A DNA stretch of 21,384 nt from Sphingobacterium sp. (GTDB lineage Bacteria; Bacteroidota; Bacteroidia; Sphingobacteriales; Sphingobacteriaceae): the NCBI GenBank assembly GCA_030146225.1, contig JASLCA010000340.1:1-21384 (forward strand), in the 5' to 3' direction. A program made the translations under genes and the position numbers. Below, piece by piece: positions 1-8,063 of this stretch; position 1 is the first letter of the stretch, and each line of letters starts with the position of its first letter. Below the pieces are notes generated by a model. The model saw nothing but the letters and a program-made list of their open reading frames with translations. It was not told the DNA's origin and did no database searches.

Positions 1-940
1 GAATAACTTTGGTATTCGGAAGCGTCTCTTGGAATATGATGATGTGATGAACTCACAGCGTTCAGTTATTTATACCAAGCGTAAGAATGCTTTATTTGGA
101 GAGCGTCTTGATTTAGACTTAAACAATACGATTTTTGACGTAGTTGAAGATGTTATTGCTGAAGCTAAAGAAGGCGGCACCTACGAAGACTTCCAAATTG
201 AAGTAATCCGCTTGTTCGCTGTCAATCCAGAGATTAGTGCCGAAGAGTTTACGCAAGGAAATATTATTAGCCTTACAGATACCCTTTTCCAACAGATTAT
301 TACACACTACCATAACAAGGCTACACATATTGCGCAGCAAACATTGCCCGTATTGACAAACGTATTAGCTGAGCGTGGTGCAATGATAGAAAATGTTGTG
401 GTTCCGTTTTCGGATGGAATTCGTGGCATACAAGTTGCAACAAATCTGCAAAAAGCAGTTGAGTCGGAAGGTAAGGAAGTGTTTAAATCCTTCGAGAAGG
501 GCGTTGTTTTAGCGCTTATCGATGATGCTTGGAAAGAGCATTTAAGAGAAATGGATGATTTAAAACAATCCGTTCAGAATGCTGTTTATGAGCAAAAAGA
601 TCCAATTGTAATCTACAAGATGGAAGCCTATAACTTGTTTAAAAGCATGTTGGCTGTGATGAATAAAGATATCGTAAGCTTCTTGTTTAAAGGAGAGATA
701 CCAGGTCAACAAGAGCCAGAGAATGTACAAGCCGCGCGTCCTATTCCAGCACAACCTGCGCAGATAAAAGCAACCAAGCAGGAGCTTTCATCGCCAACTG
801 GGGTTTCTGAAGAAGATAGAGATACAAGAGAGCAGCAGGTTACACAACCGATTAAGAAAGAACAAACCACTGGACGTAATGATGAATGTCCTTGTGGGTC
901 TGGGCAAAAGTTTAAAAATTGCCACGGAAAAAATAGTTAA
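1..940 (+). CDS. secA: SecA preprotein translocase ATPase, C-terminal part (5' end outside window)
   Basis: This is the C-terminal 312 residues of SecA, the cytoplasmic ATPase that drives unfolded preproteins through SecYEG. The reading frame is open from base 2 and enters the window at the conserved segment NNFGIRKRLLEYDDVMN, which precedes the long helical scaffold in all SecA proteins. The stretch near 525-560, encoding DDAWKEHLREMDDLK, is the helical-wing/scaffold end typical of the family. A Pro/Gln/Glu-rich linker follows. The protein ends in a SEC-C zinc-binding motif, ECPCGSGQKFKNCHG, with ligands CxC-x8-CH, which in the family contacts SecB or ribosomes. The N-terminal motor domains lie upstream of the window. 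There is no obvious terminator before the SPOR gene 15 bases downstream, so read-through is plausible. Identification is secure; only the 5' end is missing. Confidence 0.97.
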   Translation, partial: NNFGIRKRLLEYDDVMNSQRSVIYTKRKNALFGERLDLDLNNTIFDVVEDVIAEAKEGGTYEDFQIEVIRLFAVNPEISAEEFTQGNIISLTDTLFQQIITHYHNKATHIAQQTLPVLTNVLAERGAMIENVVVPFSDGIRGIQVATNLQKAVESEGKEVFKSFEKGVVLALIDDAWKEHLREMDDLKQSVQNAVYEQKDPIVIYKMEAYNLFKSMLAVMNKDIVSFLFKGEIPGQQEPENVQAARPIPAQPAQIKATKQELSSPTGVSEEDRDTREQQVTQPIKKEQTTGRNDECPCGSGQKFKNCHGKNS

Positions 941-955
941 AAACAAAGAATAAAG

Positions 956-1417
956 ATGTTAGGAAAAGGGTTGATATTATTTTTCGTCTGTGCGCTAAGC
1001 ACACAATTAGTCAAGGCACAGACGGGTGTTGTAGAGGTGAACAAAGATTCATTGATAACTTTGTTACAGGCCTTTAGAGCAGAAAACAATATCAACCCTA
1101 CTGCTACACGTACTGTGGTGAAGCTAGGCGCTAAAGAGGTAGACAAGAAAATTGCTAGGCGTGTTAAGGCGCGTGGCTTTCGGGTTCAAATCTATGCCGG
1201 TGGCAACCGAAACGATGCCTATGCGGTTCAAGCAAGGTTTCAATCTGCATTTAGCGATATAGGCAGCTATGTTACCTATGATGAGCCGAATTACCGCGTT
1301 AAAGTAGGTGATTTTAGAAGTAGGTCGGAAGCGACCAACTTTATGCGTGAGTTGCGATCACAGTATAGCAATGTCTTTGTCTTTACAGAAGACATCTGGG
1401 TGTATGAATATCAATAA
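956..1417 (+). CDS. Secreted SPOR-domain protein
   Basis: A 153-residue exported protein. Residues 1-21 form a signal peptide with a hydrophobic core and a probable cleavage after VKA before Q22. Residues 73-150 form a SPOR domain, recognisable from the opening GFRVQIYAGG, the regularly spaced Ala/Phe residues, and the second half YRVKVGDFRSRSEA. SPOR domains bind denuded glycan strands of peptidoglycan, usually at the septum. The protein has no other domain, so it may be a periplasmic peptidoglycan-binding accessory protein. It starts 15 bases after secA and lies just before the M20 hydrolase gene, so a loose operon is possible. No transmembrane anchor or lipobox is seen. The exact role is unknown. 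Confidence 0.88.
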   Translation: MLGKGLILFFVCALSTQLVKAQTGVVEVNKDSLITLLQAFRAENNINPTATRTVVKLGAKEVDKKIARRVKARGFRVQIYAGGNRNDAYAVQARFQSAFSDIGSYVTYDEPNYRVKVGDFRSRSEATNFMRELRSQYSNVFVFTEDIWVYEYQ

Positions 1418-1427
1418 GCATAAGCCG

Positions 1428-2618
1428 ATGTCCGAATTAAAAGATAAAGTAAAAGCCTTGGCTGCGTCTTATTTTACATCTACGCAAGCTATAAGACGTC
1501 ACCTACATCAATACCCTGAACTTTCCTTTGAAGAGCACGAAACTGCCGCCTATGTAGGCGAACAGTTGACAGCACTTGGCATCCCTTTTGAAAAGATGGC
1601 TGGCACAGGCTTAGTGGCTTTGATTACAGGGGCAAAGCCCTCTGACAAAGTAGTCGCTTTGCGTGCAGACATGGATGCCCTACCTATTCAAGAAGTAGAG
1701 GGGCGTAGTTATGGCTCTACCAAGCCCGGCATTATGCATGCCTGTGGACATGATGTACACACGGCATCCTTATTGGGAGTGGCAAAAATTCTGCAAGCCT
1801 TAAGCGCCGAATTTGGGGGTACTGTTAAGCTTATCTTTCAACCTGGAGAAGAACGCCTGCCAGGAGGAGCCTCCCTCATGATAAAAGAAGGGGTCTTACA
1901 AAATCCTGTTCCACATGGAATTATTGGGCAGCATGTTATGCCCTTTATTGAGACCGGCAAGGTAGGATTCCGCGCGGGCAAGTATATGGCCTCCTGTGAT
2001 GAACTCTTTATGGTTATTAAAGGCAAGGGCGGACATGGGGCGCATCCACATCAAAATATAGATCCTATTGCGATTACGGCCCAGATTATTACGGCCTTGC
2101 AGCAGGTGGTTAGCCGGAATGCTGATCCCCGTATACCCACGGTACTCTCCTGGGGCAAGATTGTAGGCAATGGGGCTACAAATATTATCCCTGATGAGGT
2201 TCGCCTGGAAGGGACATTTCGCACCTTCGATGAAGCATGGCGTGCCGATGCACATCTGAAGATGGTCAAGATGGCGACCAGCATCGCTGAAGGCATGGGG
2301 GCTGAATGCGATTTTCAAGTGCATAAGGGCTATCCCTATCTGATCAATGAGCCACAGCTAACAAATGCCGCGCGTTCCTTTGCGGAGGAATTCCTTGGTA
2401 TGGAAAATGTATTGGAGCTCGATATATGGCCTGCAGCAGAGGACTTCTCTTATTATTCACAGGAGATTGATGCCTGCTTCTATCGTCTAGGTACCGGAAA
2501 TGCTGCCTTGGGCATTGACTCAGCTGTACATACACCCACCTTTGATGTTGATGAAAGAGCCTTAGAGACCAGTATAGGCCTGATGTCCTATATTACCTTA
2601 CGTCAGCTGGGAGAATAG
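1428..2618 (+). CDS. M20-family metal-dependent amidohydrolase (N-acyl-amino-acid / hippurate hydrolase type)
   Basis: A 396-residue M20D-type amidohydrolase that hydrolyses N-acyl or amide bonds of amino-acid conjugates; the substrate cannot be told from sequence. The binuclear metal site is complete: C106 and H108 in HACGHDVH, E141/E142 in QPGEE, H169 in GQHVMP, and H368 in SAVHTP near the C-terminus. LRADMDALPI (residues 78-87) is a further family signature. The lid/dimerisation domain lies around residues 185-300 and contains GKGGHGAHPH. I chose the ATG at 1428, 10 bases after the SPOR stop. An in-frame ATG at 1404 would add eight residues and overlap the SPOR gene, and the open frame extends further upstream into the SPOR gene without family similarity. 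No signal peptide is seen, so it is probably cytoplasmic. Confidence 0.92.
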   Translation: MSELKDKVKALAASYFTSTQAIRRHLHQYPELSFEEHETAAYVGEQLTALGIPFEKMAGTGLVALITGAKPSDKVVALRADMDALPIQEVEGRSYGSTKPGIMHACGHDVHTASLLGVAKILQALSAEFGGTVKLIFQPGEERLPGGASLMIKEGVLQNPVPHGIIGQHVMPFIETGKVGFRAGKYMASCDELFMVIKGKGGHGAHPHQNIDPIAITAQIITALQQVVSRNADPRIPTVLSWGKIVGNGATNIIPDEVRLEGTFRTFDEAWRADAHLKMVKMATSIAEGMGAECDFQVHKGYPYLINEPQLTNAARSFAEEFLGMENVLELDIWPAAEDFSYYSQEIDACFYRLGTGNAALGIDSAVHTPTFDVDERALETSIGLMSYITLRQLGE

Positions 2619-2673
2619 TCGCTATTCTTATTTTTTGTTAATCAGATCGTTTTACTTTAAAGCTTAAAGGAAT

Positions 2674-3243
2674 ATGTCTTCACATCATATTGTCCGAGAG
2701 AATCAGGAGCCAGCATTGATTATAGCCTCCTTAGATGAGCTAGATCGCGAGTATTTGGGACAGCTTTTAGAGTGGAGTCCCAGTGTCTTTGCAGATGATT
2801 ACAGCCTAGATTTTTTACTTGCAGAACGCATTAAGGTGGATTTCCTCATTACCGAGAAAGCCCTATCTCCAACTGTGCTGCAAGAGCAGATTTCACTTAT
2901 ACCCTTACTGAACGGCCTTATTCCAGATGCATTAGCTTATTTAATCGCCCATAATTACAAGGCTGTTAATCTGCTGTGTAGGGAGATTCCTGCCGATATA
3001 GCGACCTATGCTGGGGCCATTAATATTGTGCTGTTTTTGGACGGCCTGCGCTATGTCTTTGTGCAAGACTGCTATGAGAAATGGAAGCGTGCCGGAGATA
3101 AGGTCTTTGTAGCGGAAGAGCTGCTTAAATCCTTACAAGGTATTCGAAAGATTGCCCCTAACAGCTTTGAAGTGGAAACAGATGGCTTTATTAATTTGCA
3201 GTTTAACACAGCCGATTTTGTACTTATAGGAGAAGATATTTAA
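2674..3243 (+). CDS. Thiamine-pyrophosphokinase-like protein with degenerate active site
   Basis: A 189-residue cytoplasmic protein. The opening SSHHIVRENQEPAL resembles, from memory, Bacteroidota proteins annotated as thiamine pyrophosphokinase. The layout also follows that fold. Residues around FADDYSLDFLLAERIKVDFL align with the family's ADGG...L..GI.PD..IGDFDS region. The later stretch PDALAYLIAHNYKAVNLLC resembles the central D..KAL.Y....G...I.I.G region. However, the expected GDFDS aspartates and the GGRxDH motif are not present: the sequence reads LITEK and REIPADIATY instead. It may therefore be a non-catalytic or repurposed homologue. A purine-rich AAAGGA lies just before the ATG. 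The stop codon overlaps the next start by one base, so the acetyltransferase is probably translationally coupled. The family assignment is moderate; the loss of motifs is seen directly. Confidence 0.6.
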   Translation: MSSHHIVRENQEPALIIASLDELDREYLGQLLEWSPSVFADDYSLDFLLAERIKVDFLITEKALSPTVLQEQISLIPLLNGLIPDALAYLIAHNYKAVNLLCREIPADIATYAGAINIVLFLDGLRYVFVQDCYEKWKRAGDKVFVAEELLKSLQGIRKIAPNSFEVETDGFINLQFNTADFVLIGEDI

Positions 3244-3731
3244 TGATAATCTATCAAGCAACAGCGGCCCATTGGGGCCTTATCGCCGCAATTGCGGAAG
3301 ATAGTTGGCGGACAGGCTATGCGGGCATCCTGTCTCCTGAGCAAATTGATTTTATGTTGCATAGAACCTATGTAATGCAAGATTTTCAAGCGGCAAGCCA
3401 AGCCGGAGAATCTTTCTTTCTCCTGCGGGAGGGCGAGCAAGACTTGGGCTTTATTGCGCTGGCGCAACGTCCGGGGCTGCTCCGTATAGAGAAGCTGTAC
3501 CTACTTACCGCAGCCCAAGGCAAGGGCGCAGGGAAAATCTTAATCGATTTTGCAGCAGCACATGCGCAGCAGTTGCGGCTGAATCGCTTGGCGCTCAATG
3601 TAAATAGAGGAAATCTAAGGGCCTATAATTTTTACTTAAAGCAGGGCTTTGTAGTAACCGATACTGTGGATATCCCTTATTTTCAGTATATTCTAGATGA
3701 TTATGTGCTAGAAAAGGATTTAGAAGCTTAA
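3243..3731 (+). CDS. GNAT-family N-acetyltransferase
   Basis: A 162-residue single-domain GNAT acetyltransferase, which transfers an acetyl group from acetyl-CoA to an amine; the substrate is unknown. Motif A is LRIEKLYLLTAAQGKGAGKILI, where QGKGAG is the pyrophosphate-binding Q/R-x-x-G-x-G/A loop at about residues 91-96. Motif B is ALNVNRGNLRAYNFYLKQGF, with the usual Asn and Tyr positions. The N-terminal segment with SWRTGYAGILSPEQ is typical of the RimI/YncA-like branch. Its ATG shares the last base of the preceding stop (TAATGA arrangement), so it is probably co-translated with the pyrophosphokinase-like gene. The two may act on the same small molecule, but this is inference. Confidence 0.88.
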   Translation: MIIYQATAAHWGLIAAIAEDSWRTGYAGILSPEQIDFMLHRTYVMQDFQAASQAGESFFLLREGEQDLGFIALAQRPGLLRIEKLYLLTAAQGKGAGKILIDFAAAHAQQLRLNRLALNVNRGNLRAYNFYLKQGFVVTDTVDIPYFQYILDDYVLEKDLEA

Positions 3732-3805
3732 AGTAGTAGCTTGAGATGTATTATTTTTCGCTATGGATAGTGCGCTAAGCAACAACAGGTTAAACTAAAG
3801 TTTTT

Positions 3806-3813
3806 TATCTTTG
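3806..3813 (+). promoter_or_regulatory. Bacteroidota -7 element (TATCTTTG) of the hflX leader
   Basis: TATCTTTG is a full match to the Bacteroidota sigma-ABfr -7 consensus TAnnTTTG. No good TTTG is seen about 19 bases upstream, so the -33 element is weak. Transcription would start near 3820 and leave a leader of about 140 bases before hflX. Confidence 0.5.
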
Positions 3814-3819
3814 TGTGAC

Positions 3820-3945
3820 AGCTTGTACGAAAAATGCGGCCTGCTTTAGGCAGATTAAGCCTACAAGGCGAGTAAGCAATCGGCAGAATCTAATTGAACA
3901 CAAGACCAGCGTACTGTGTACAAGGGAGGTTCCGCCCAATTTTAA
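3820..3945 (+). other. Candidate structured leader or small RNA upstream of hflX
   Basis: The leader holds several inverted repeats. CTTGTACG at 3822-3829 can pair with TGTACAAG at 3917-3924, with one G-U pair at the inner end, closing an approximately 100-base domain. Inside it are two small hairpins: GCCT/AGGC at 3839-3842 with 3848-3851, and GCCT/AGGC at 3859-3862 with 3866-3869. A GC-rich hairpin GGGAGG/CCGCCC (3924-3937, one mismatch) is followed by AATTTT, like a weak terminator. A 13-codon open frame (ATG at 3834, stop at 3873-3875) sits across the two small hairpins. It could be an attenuator with a leader peptide, or a separate small RNA. I do not recognise a known RNA family, and SRP RNA, tmRNA and tRNA motifs are absent. 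Confidence 0.3.
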
Positions 3946-3962
3946 AAAAGGAAAACGAATAA

Positions 3963-5153
3963 ATGGGAAAGACTAAAATTTACGATACAGCCGTCAAACA
4001 AGAAACAGCAGTTTTAGTTTCGGTTATTACGCAACATACAACAGAAGCGAAGGCCTTGGAGTATTTGCAAGAATTGGCTTTCTTGGTAGAAACAGCAGGT
4101 GGGGTGGTTAAAAAAACCTATACCCAACGCTTGACATATCCAGATAAAGCTACCTTTATCGGTTCAGGTAAGCTGGAAGAAGTGAAAGCTTATTTAATCG
4201 CGGAGGAGATTGATATGGTTGTCTTTGATGATGAGCTATCCCCTTCGCAGCTTCGAAATATTGAAAAAGAGTTTCAGGTTAAGGTCTTGGATCGTTCCAA
4301 CCTGATATTAGATATTTTTGCCAATCATGCGCAGACTGCACAAGCCAAGACGCAGGTCGAGCTTGCACAACTGCAATACCTATTGCCTAGATTGACGCGT
4401 ATGTGGACCCACTTGGAGCGGCAGCGTGGTGGTATTGGTATGCGTGGGCCTGGGGAGAGTCAGATTGAGTCCGATAGAAGGATGATTTTGGATAAGATAT
4501 CCGTACTGAAGGATCGCCTTAAGATTATTGATAGACAGAATGAGACCCAACGTAAAGGTCGTGGGGAGCTTATTCGGGTGGCCTTAGTCGGCTATACCAA
4601 CGTGGGTAAGTCTACAATTATGAATATGATTTCAAAGTCGGATGTACTGATAGAGGACAAGTTGTTTGCAACCTTAGACACCACAGTTCGGAAGGTAGTA
4701 ATAGACAACCTACCCTTCTTGCTATCAGACACAGTAGGCTTTATACGAAAGCTACCACACCACCTTGTGGAATGTTTTAAGTCAACGTTAGACGAGGTGC
4801 GCGAAGCAGATGTGTTAATTCATGTCGTAGACATCTCGCACCCGAACTTTGAAGACCATATTATGGCTGTCAATGACACCCTAGAAGAGATTGGAGCCTT
4901 GGATAAGCCTGTAATAACAACATTCAATAAGATAGATGCCTATAAAGCACCTATTGAAGAAAATGAGGATGGTCAACAAGTCCCTGTGACACTTGCGGAC
5001 TTTAAGAATTCCTGGATGGCTAAGAATGCAGACCCGGCCATCTTTATTTCCGCTACGGACAAGGTCAATGTGGAGGAGTTTAAAGAAATATTATATAATG
5101 TAGTCGTGAAACTGCACAATGAACGCTATCCTTTTAGCAACCTATTGTACTAA
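3963..5153 (+). CDS. hflX: GTPase HflX, ribosome-splitting factor
   Basis: A 396-residue HflX GTPase, which in other bacteria binds stalled 70S ribosomes and splits them after heat or antibiotic stress. Residues 10-195 form the HflX N-terminal domain and coiled coil, with FIGSGKLEEVKAYL, the DDELSPSQLRN stretch, and the very conserved RGGIGMRGPGESQIESDRR (about 155-173). The G domain follows: G1 GYTNVGKST at 210-218, G3 DTVGF at 256-260, G4 NKID at 322-325, and G5 ISATD at 362-366. The C-terminal tail is short and the length is normal for the family. AAGGAAA upstream of the ATG at 3963 is a modest ribosome-binding site. The stop lies only 3 bases from the convergent recG stop, with no terminator hairpin between them. 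The long leader suggests regulated expression. Confidence 0.96.
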   Translation: MGKTKIYDTAVKQETAVLVSVITQHTTEAKALEYLQELAFLVETAGGVVKKTYTQRLTYPDKATFIGSGKLEEVKAYLIAEEIDMVVFDDELSPSQLRNIEKEFQVKVLDRSNLILDIFANHAQTAQAKTQVELAQLQYLLPRLTRMWTHLERQRGGIGMRGPGESQIESDRRMILDKISVLKDRLKIIDRQNETQRKGRGELIRVALVGYTNVGKSTIMNMISKSDVLIEDKLFATLDTTVRKVVIDNLPFLLSDTVGFIRKLPHHLVECFKSTLDEVREADVLIHVVDISHPNFEDHIMAVNDTLEEIGALDKPVITTFNKIDAYKAPIEENEDGQQVPVTLADFKNSWMAKNADPAIFISATDKVNVEEFKEILYNVVVKLHNERYPFSNLLY

Positions 5154-5156
5154 TAT

Positions 5157-7262
5157 TTAGGATATTTTATCCCAAGAAATCCCCGGCGAGCGCTGCTGTA
5201 GAAAGGACTTTAGGAGTTCGTTTTTAGGTAGTTCTAGTCGGGGATCTTCATTAAAGATATGAATGACCTGCTGCCGTGCAGCTGTCAAGATTGCCTGATC
5301 AGTAGCTAGGTTGGCAATCCGCATCTCCAATATTCCAGACTGTTGGGTACCCGATATATCCCCAGGTCCACGCAGCTGTAAGTCAACCTCAGCAATCTCA
5401 AAGCCATCGGTCGTGCGAACCATGGTTTCTAAGCGTGTACGACCTTCCTTGCTGAGCTTGTTGGTAGACATTAGCACACAGTAGGCTTGATCTGCACCAC
5501 GTCCTACACGGCCTCTTAGTTGGTGTAATTGGGAAAGGCCAAAGCGTTCGGCATTTTCAATAATCATGACCGAGGCATTGGGCACATTGACCCCAACCTC
5601 AATAACGGTTGTAGCGACCATAATCTGAGTCTCCCCTTTGATAAAACGTTGCATCTCAAAGTCTTTTTCCTTAACCTTCATCTTGCCATGTACAATGCTG
5701 ATGCTGTATTTGGGCAAGGGGAATTCCTGTTGAAGGTTTTCCAGTCCTGCCTCCAAGTAAAGCAGGTCCATCTTTTCGCTTTCTTTAATCAGCGGAAATA
5801 CGACATATACCTGTCTGCCTTTGGCAATCTCCTCGCGGATAAGTCCGAAAGCGCGGAGTCGTTGATTTTCAAAGAAATGTACGGTTTTGATAGGCTTTCT
5901 GCCCGCAGGGAGTTCATCAATCACCGAAATGTCTAGATCCCCATACAGGGTCATAGCGAGGGTACGTGGGATTGGTGTAGCGGTCATCACCAGCATATGT
6001 GGGGGGATCACATTCTTGCGCCATAGCTTGGCCCGTTGCTCCACCCCAAAGCGATGCTGTTCATCAATCACCACAAAGCCAATATTTTTAAACTTCACCT
6101 TGTCCTCAATCAGGGCATGTGTACCAATCAGGATGTCCAGGCTACCATCTTCTAATTCTTGGTGTATCAGCCTTCTGTCCTTAATGCCTGTAGATCCTGT
6201 CAATAGTTTGATGCGCGCAATGCCCTCGCCCAGCAAGCTGCTAAGGCCAGCATAATGCTGTTGCGCCAGTATCTCGGTGGGAGCCATCATACAGGCCTGA
6301 TAGCCATTATCTAGGGCAATCAGCATGGCCATAAGGGCTACCACTGTTTTTCCGGAGCCCACATCCCCCTGTACCAGCCTGTTCATCTGCGCGCCCGTAT
6401 TGGTGTCCAGACGGATTTCCTTTACCACCCGCTTTTGTGCATTGGTAAGTGGGAAAGGTAGCCTTTGGGTAAAAAATGTGTTGAATTTATCGCCTACCTT
6501 GTCAAAACGATGCCCCCTATACTTGCTGGTATTGAGTTGTTTATTGTGGAGTAAGCGCAGCTGCAAGAAGAAGAGTTCTTCAAACTTTAAACGCCGTATA
6601 GCAAGGTTCAGCTCTTTTACATCTTGGGGGAAGTGAATGCTGAGCAAAGCCTTTTGATAGCCCATCAATTGATGCTCCTGTATAATATAGGCTGGCAAGG
6701 ATTCAACTAAGCTTTGATAAACAGCCTCTAGGGCTGTTTGTTGAAGGCGTTGAATGCCTTTTGTATCCAGGTTAAACTTCTTTAATTTCTCCGTAGAGGA
6801 ATAGACAGGCTGCATGGTCATATTGCCGATCTTCTTTTCTTGCGCTTGAAAGAGTTCCATCTCCGGATGGGTAATGGATACCTGACCATGGAAGATGCTG
6901 GGCTTGCCATAAATAATGTAGGCAGCTCCCTCCTTAAGGCTTTTCTTCAACCAAGTCACACTTTGGAACCAGACCAATTCTATGACTCCGGTTTCGTCTC
7001 GGAATTGGGCAACCAGCCGTTTGCCTCGCTTCTCACCAATCTCTTTAATGTGACTGAGACGACCTAAGATCTGAGCACCTATCATGTCGGGATGCAGATC
7101 TTTGATCTTGTGGAACTGTGTACGGTCAATATAACGGAATGGATAGTACTGCAATAGGTCGCCAAAGGTAAAGATTTGCAACTCTTTTTTGAGCACATCA
7201 GCCTTTTGCGGGCCTACCCCTTTGAGGTATTCTATGGGAGTTATTGTCGTTAAATTAGCCAT
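5157..7262 (-). CDS. recG: ATP-dependent DNA helicase RecG
   Basis: A 701-residue RecG, the double-strand DNA translocase that reverses stalled replication forks and migrates Holliday junctions. Residues 1-200 hold the N-terminal and OB-fold wedge region (GVGPQKA at 16-22, the IGAQILGRL strand near 61-69). The helicase core contains Walker A GDVGSGKT at 299-306, APTE (motif Ia) near 327-330, DEQH box at 400-403 within VIDEQHRFG, motif III MTATPIPRT at 426-434, and motifs V/VI ATTVIEVGVNVPNA and QLHQLRGRVGRG at about 550-589. LRGPGDISGTQQSG near 630 is the family's C-terminal signature. It appears complete and intact. It lies 44 bases downstream of the lipoprotein gene on the same strand and may be co-transcribed. 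Confidence 0.97.
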   Translation of the reverse strand: MANLTTITPIEYLKGVGPQKADVLKKELQIFTFGDLLQYYPFRYIDRTQFHKIKDLHPDMIGAQILGRLSHIKEIGEKRGKRLVAQFRDETGVIELVWFQSVTWLKKSLKEGAAYIIYGKPSIFHGQVSITHPEMELFQAQEKKIGNMTMQPVYSSTEKLKKFNLDTKGIQRLQQTALEAVYQSLVESLPAYIIQEHQLMGYQKALLSIHFPQDVKELNLAIRRLKFEELFFLQLRLLHNKQLNTSKYRGHRFDKVGDKFNTFFTQRLPFPLTNAQKRVVKEIRLDTNTGAQMNRLVQGDVGSGKTVVALMAMLIALDNGYQACMMAPTEILAQQHYAGLSSLLGEGIARIKLLTGSTGIKDRRLIHQELEDGSLDILIGTHALIEDKVKFKNIGFVVIDEQHRFGVEQRAKLWRKNVIPPHMLVMTATPIPRTLAMTLYGDLDISVIDELPAGRKPIKTVHFFENQRLRAFGLIREEIAKGRQVYVVFPLIKESEKMDLLYLEAGLENLQQEFPLPKYSISIVHGKMKVKEKDFEMQRFIKGETQIMVATTVIEVGVNVPNASVMIIENAERFGLSQLHQLRGRVGRGADQAYCVLMSTNKLSKEGRTRLETMVRTTDGFEIAEVDLQLRGPGDISGTQQSGILEMRIANLATDQAILTAARQQVIHIFNEDPRLELPKNELLKSFLQQRSPGISWDKIS

Positions 7263-7306
7263 CCTTATGAATGGCTAATTTAATAAATATTGGCTAAAGA
7301 TTATAG

Positions 7307-7993
7307 TTAAGCTTTTGGAATTACCGGTTTGCCATTAATACATTGTACAGGCAGGCTACTTTGAGGGCAGTCTTGTGTACCCATACAGTTTACCTTTTCC
7401 AAAGTCATTTTGCGCTCCATTAATCTATTGTAAATATGTAAATGATTTAAGAACTCCCCCGTTTTAATAGTTTTATGCACAGCAATGCCCTCCTGGCAAC
7501 AGCCCGTTCTGATGCGCGCTATAAACCAGTCTTCAGCCTTAGTGCAAGGGACATCCTTGTAAAAATCTTGGAGAATCAAGCTCCGGCTTTCCAGTTCCGC
7601 CTTCGCTTCATCTAGCGACAAGTCTTTGGGGTAGATTAAGCTCGGCTTGCCATCTATGCAACGCTTTGCTAGAGGTGGGTTTGGCTCCGGCATAAGGGTG
7701 TTGTATACCTGTCCCGGCCCAGCAGCTTGTGAAGCTTTTAGCTGAAACCTTTCATATTCCTTAATTAGCTTATTAAATTCTTTTTGAATGCTTGGATGCA
7801 GGAGGATGTAACTGTAGGCAAAGGGCTTAATTTCAAACTCATCAATATTCTGGCAAGCCACACTTTGACTCAGTTTTATAATCTCTTCATACTTGTTGGA
7901 GGCCAGTTCGGACCAATAGCTGAAAGACTTTTCTTCCTTGCTGCAAGACAATAGCATCCCCGTTAGAAAAAGGAATAGGATAATTTTTTTCAT
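7307..7993 (-). CDS. Cysteine-rich lipoprotein of unknown function
   Basis: A 228-residue lipoprotein that I do not recognise. The N-terminus has a lipoprotein signal, with lipobox LLSC and C17 as the lipidated residue. The mature part carries eight more cysteines (47, 112, 150, 165, 166, 203, 209, 218), an even number consistent with disulfides outside the cytoplasm. A short internal repeat is visible: RCIDGKPSLIYPK at 111-123 and QCINGKPVIPK at 217-227. The region 125-165 is predicted helical and charged. The gene lies between the transporter and recG on the - strand. A weak -7-like TTCGTTTG (8020-8027, - strand, 7 of 8 consensus positions) precedes it, so it may have its own start of transcription. 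Confidence 0.75.
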   Translation of the reverse strand: MKKIILFLFLTGMLLSCSKEEKSFSYWSELASNKYEEIIKLSQSVACQNIDEFEIKPFAYSYILLHPSIQKEFNKLIKEYERFQLKASQAAGPGQVYNTLMPEPNPPLAKRCIDGKPSLIYPKDLSLDEAKAELESRSLILQDFYKDVPCTKAEDWFIARIRTGCCQEGIAVHKTIKTGEFLNHLHIYNRLMERKMTLEKVNCMGTQDCPQSSLPVQCINGKPVIPKA

Positions 7994-8063
7994 AAGAAAA
8001 TTTTTGGTTTATGTTTATTCAAACGAAAAGAAGGATAGGCATGCTACAGTAGTTTGCTTTAAA

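Noticed and set aside
1308..1427. Upstream extension of the M20 amidohydrolase reading frame
   Set aside because: These codons overlap the SPOR domain gene in another frame and show no similarity to the amidohydrolase N-terminus; the family-like sequence begins at the ATG at 1428.
3820..3945. tRNA, tmRNA or SRP RNA in the hflX leader
   Set aside because: No GTTCRANNC T-arm, no CCA end, no tmRNA ends and no GGAAG-type SRP core were found.
5529..6636. Long open frames on the + strand opposite recG
   Set aside because: They lie antisense to a fully conserved helicase gene, and their translations show no domain or protein-like pattern.
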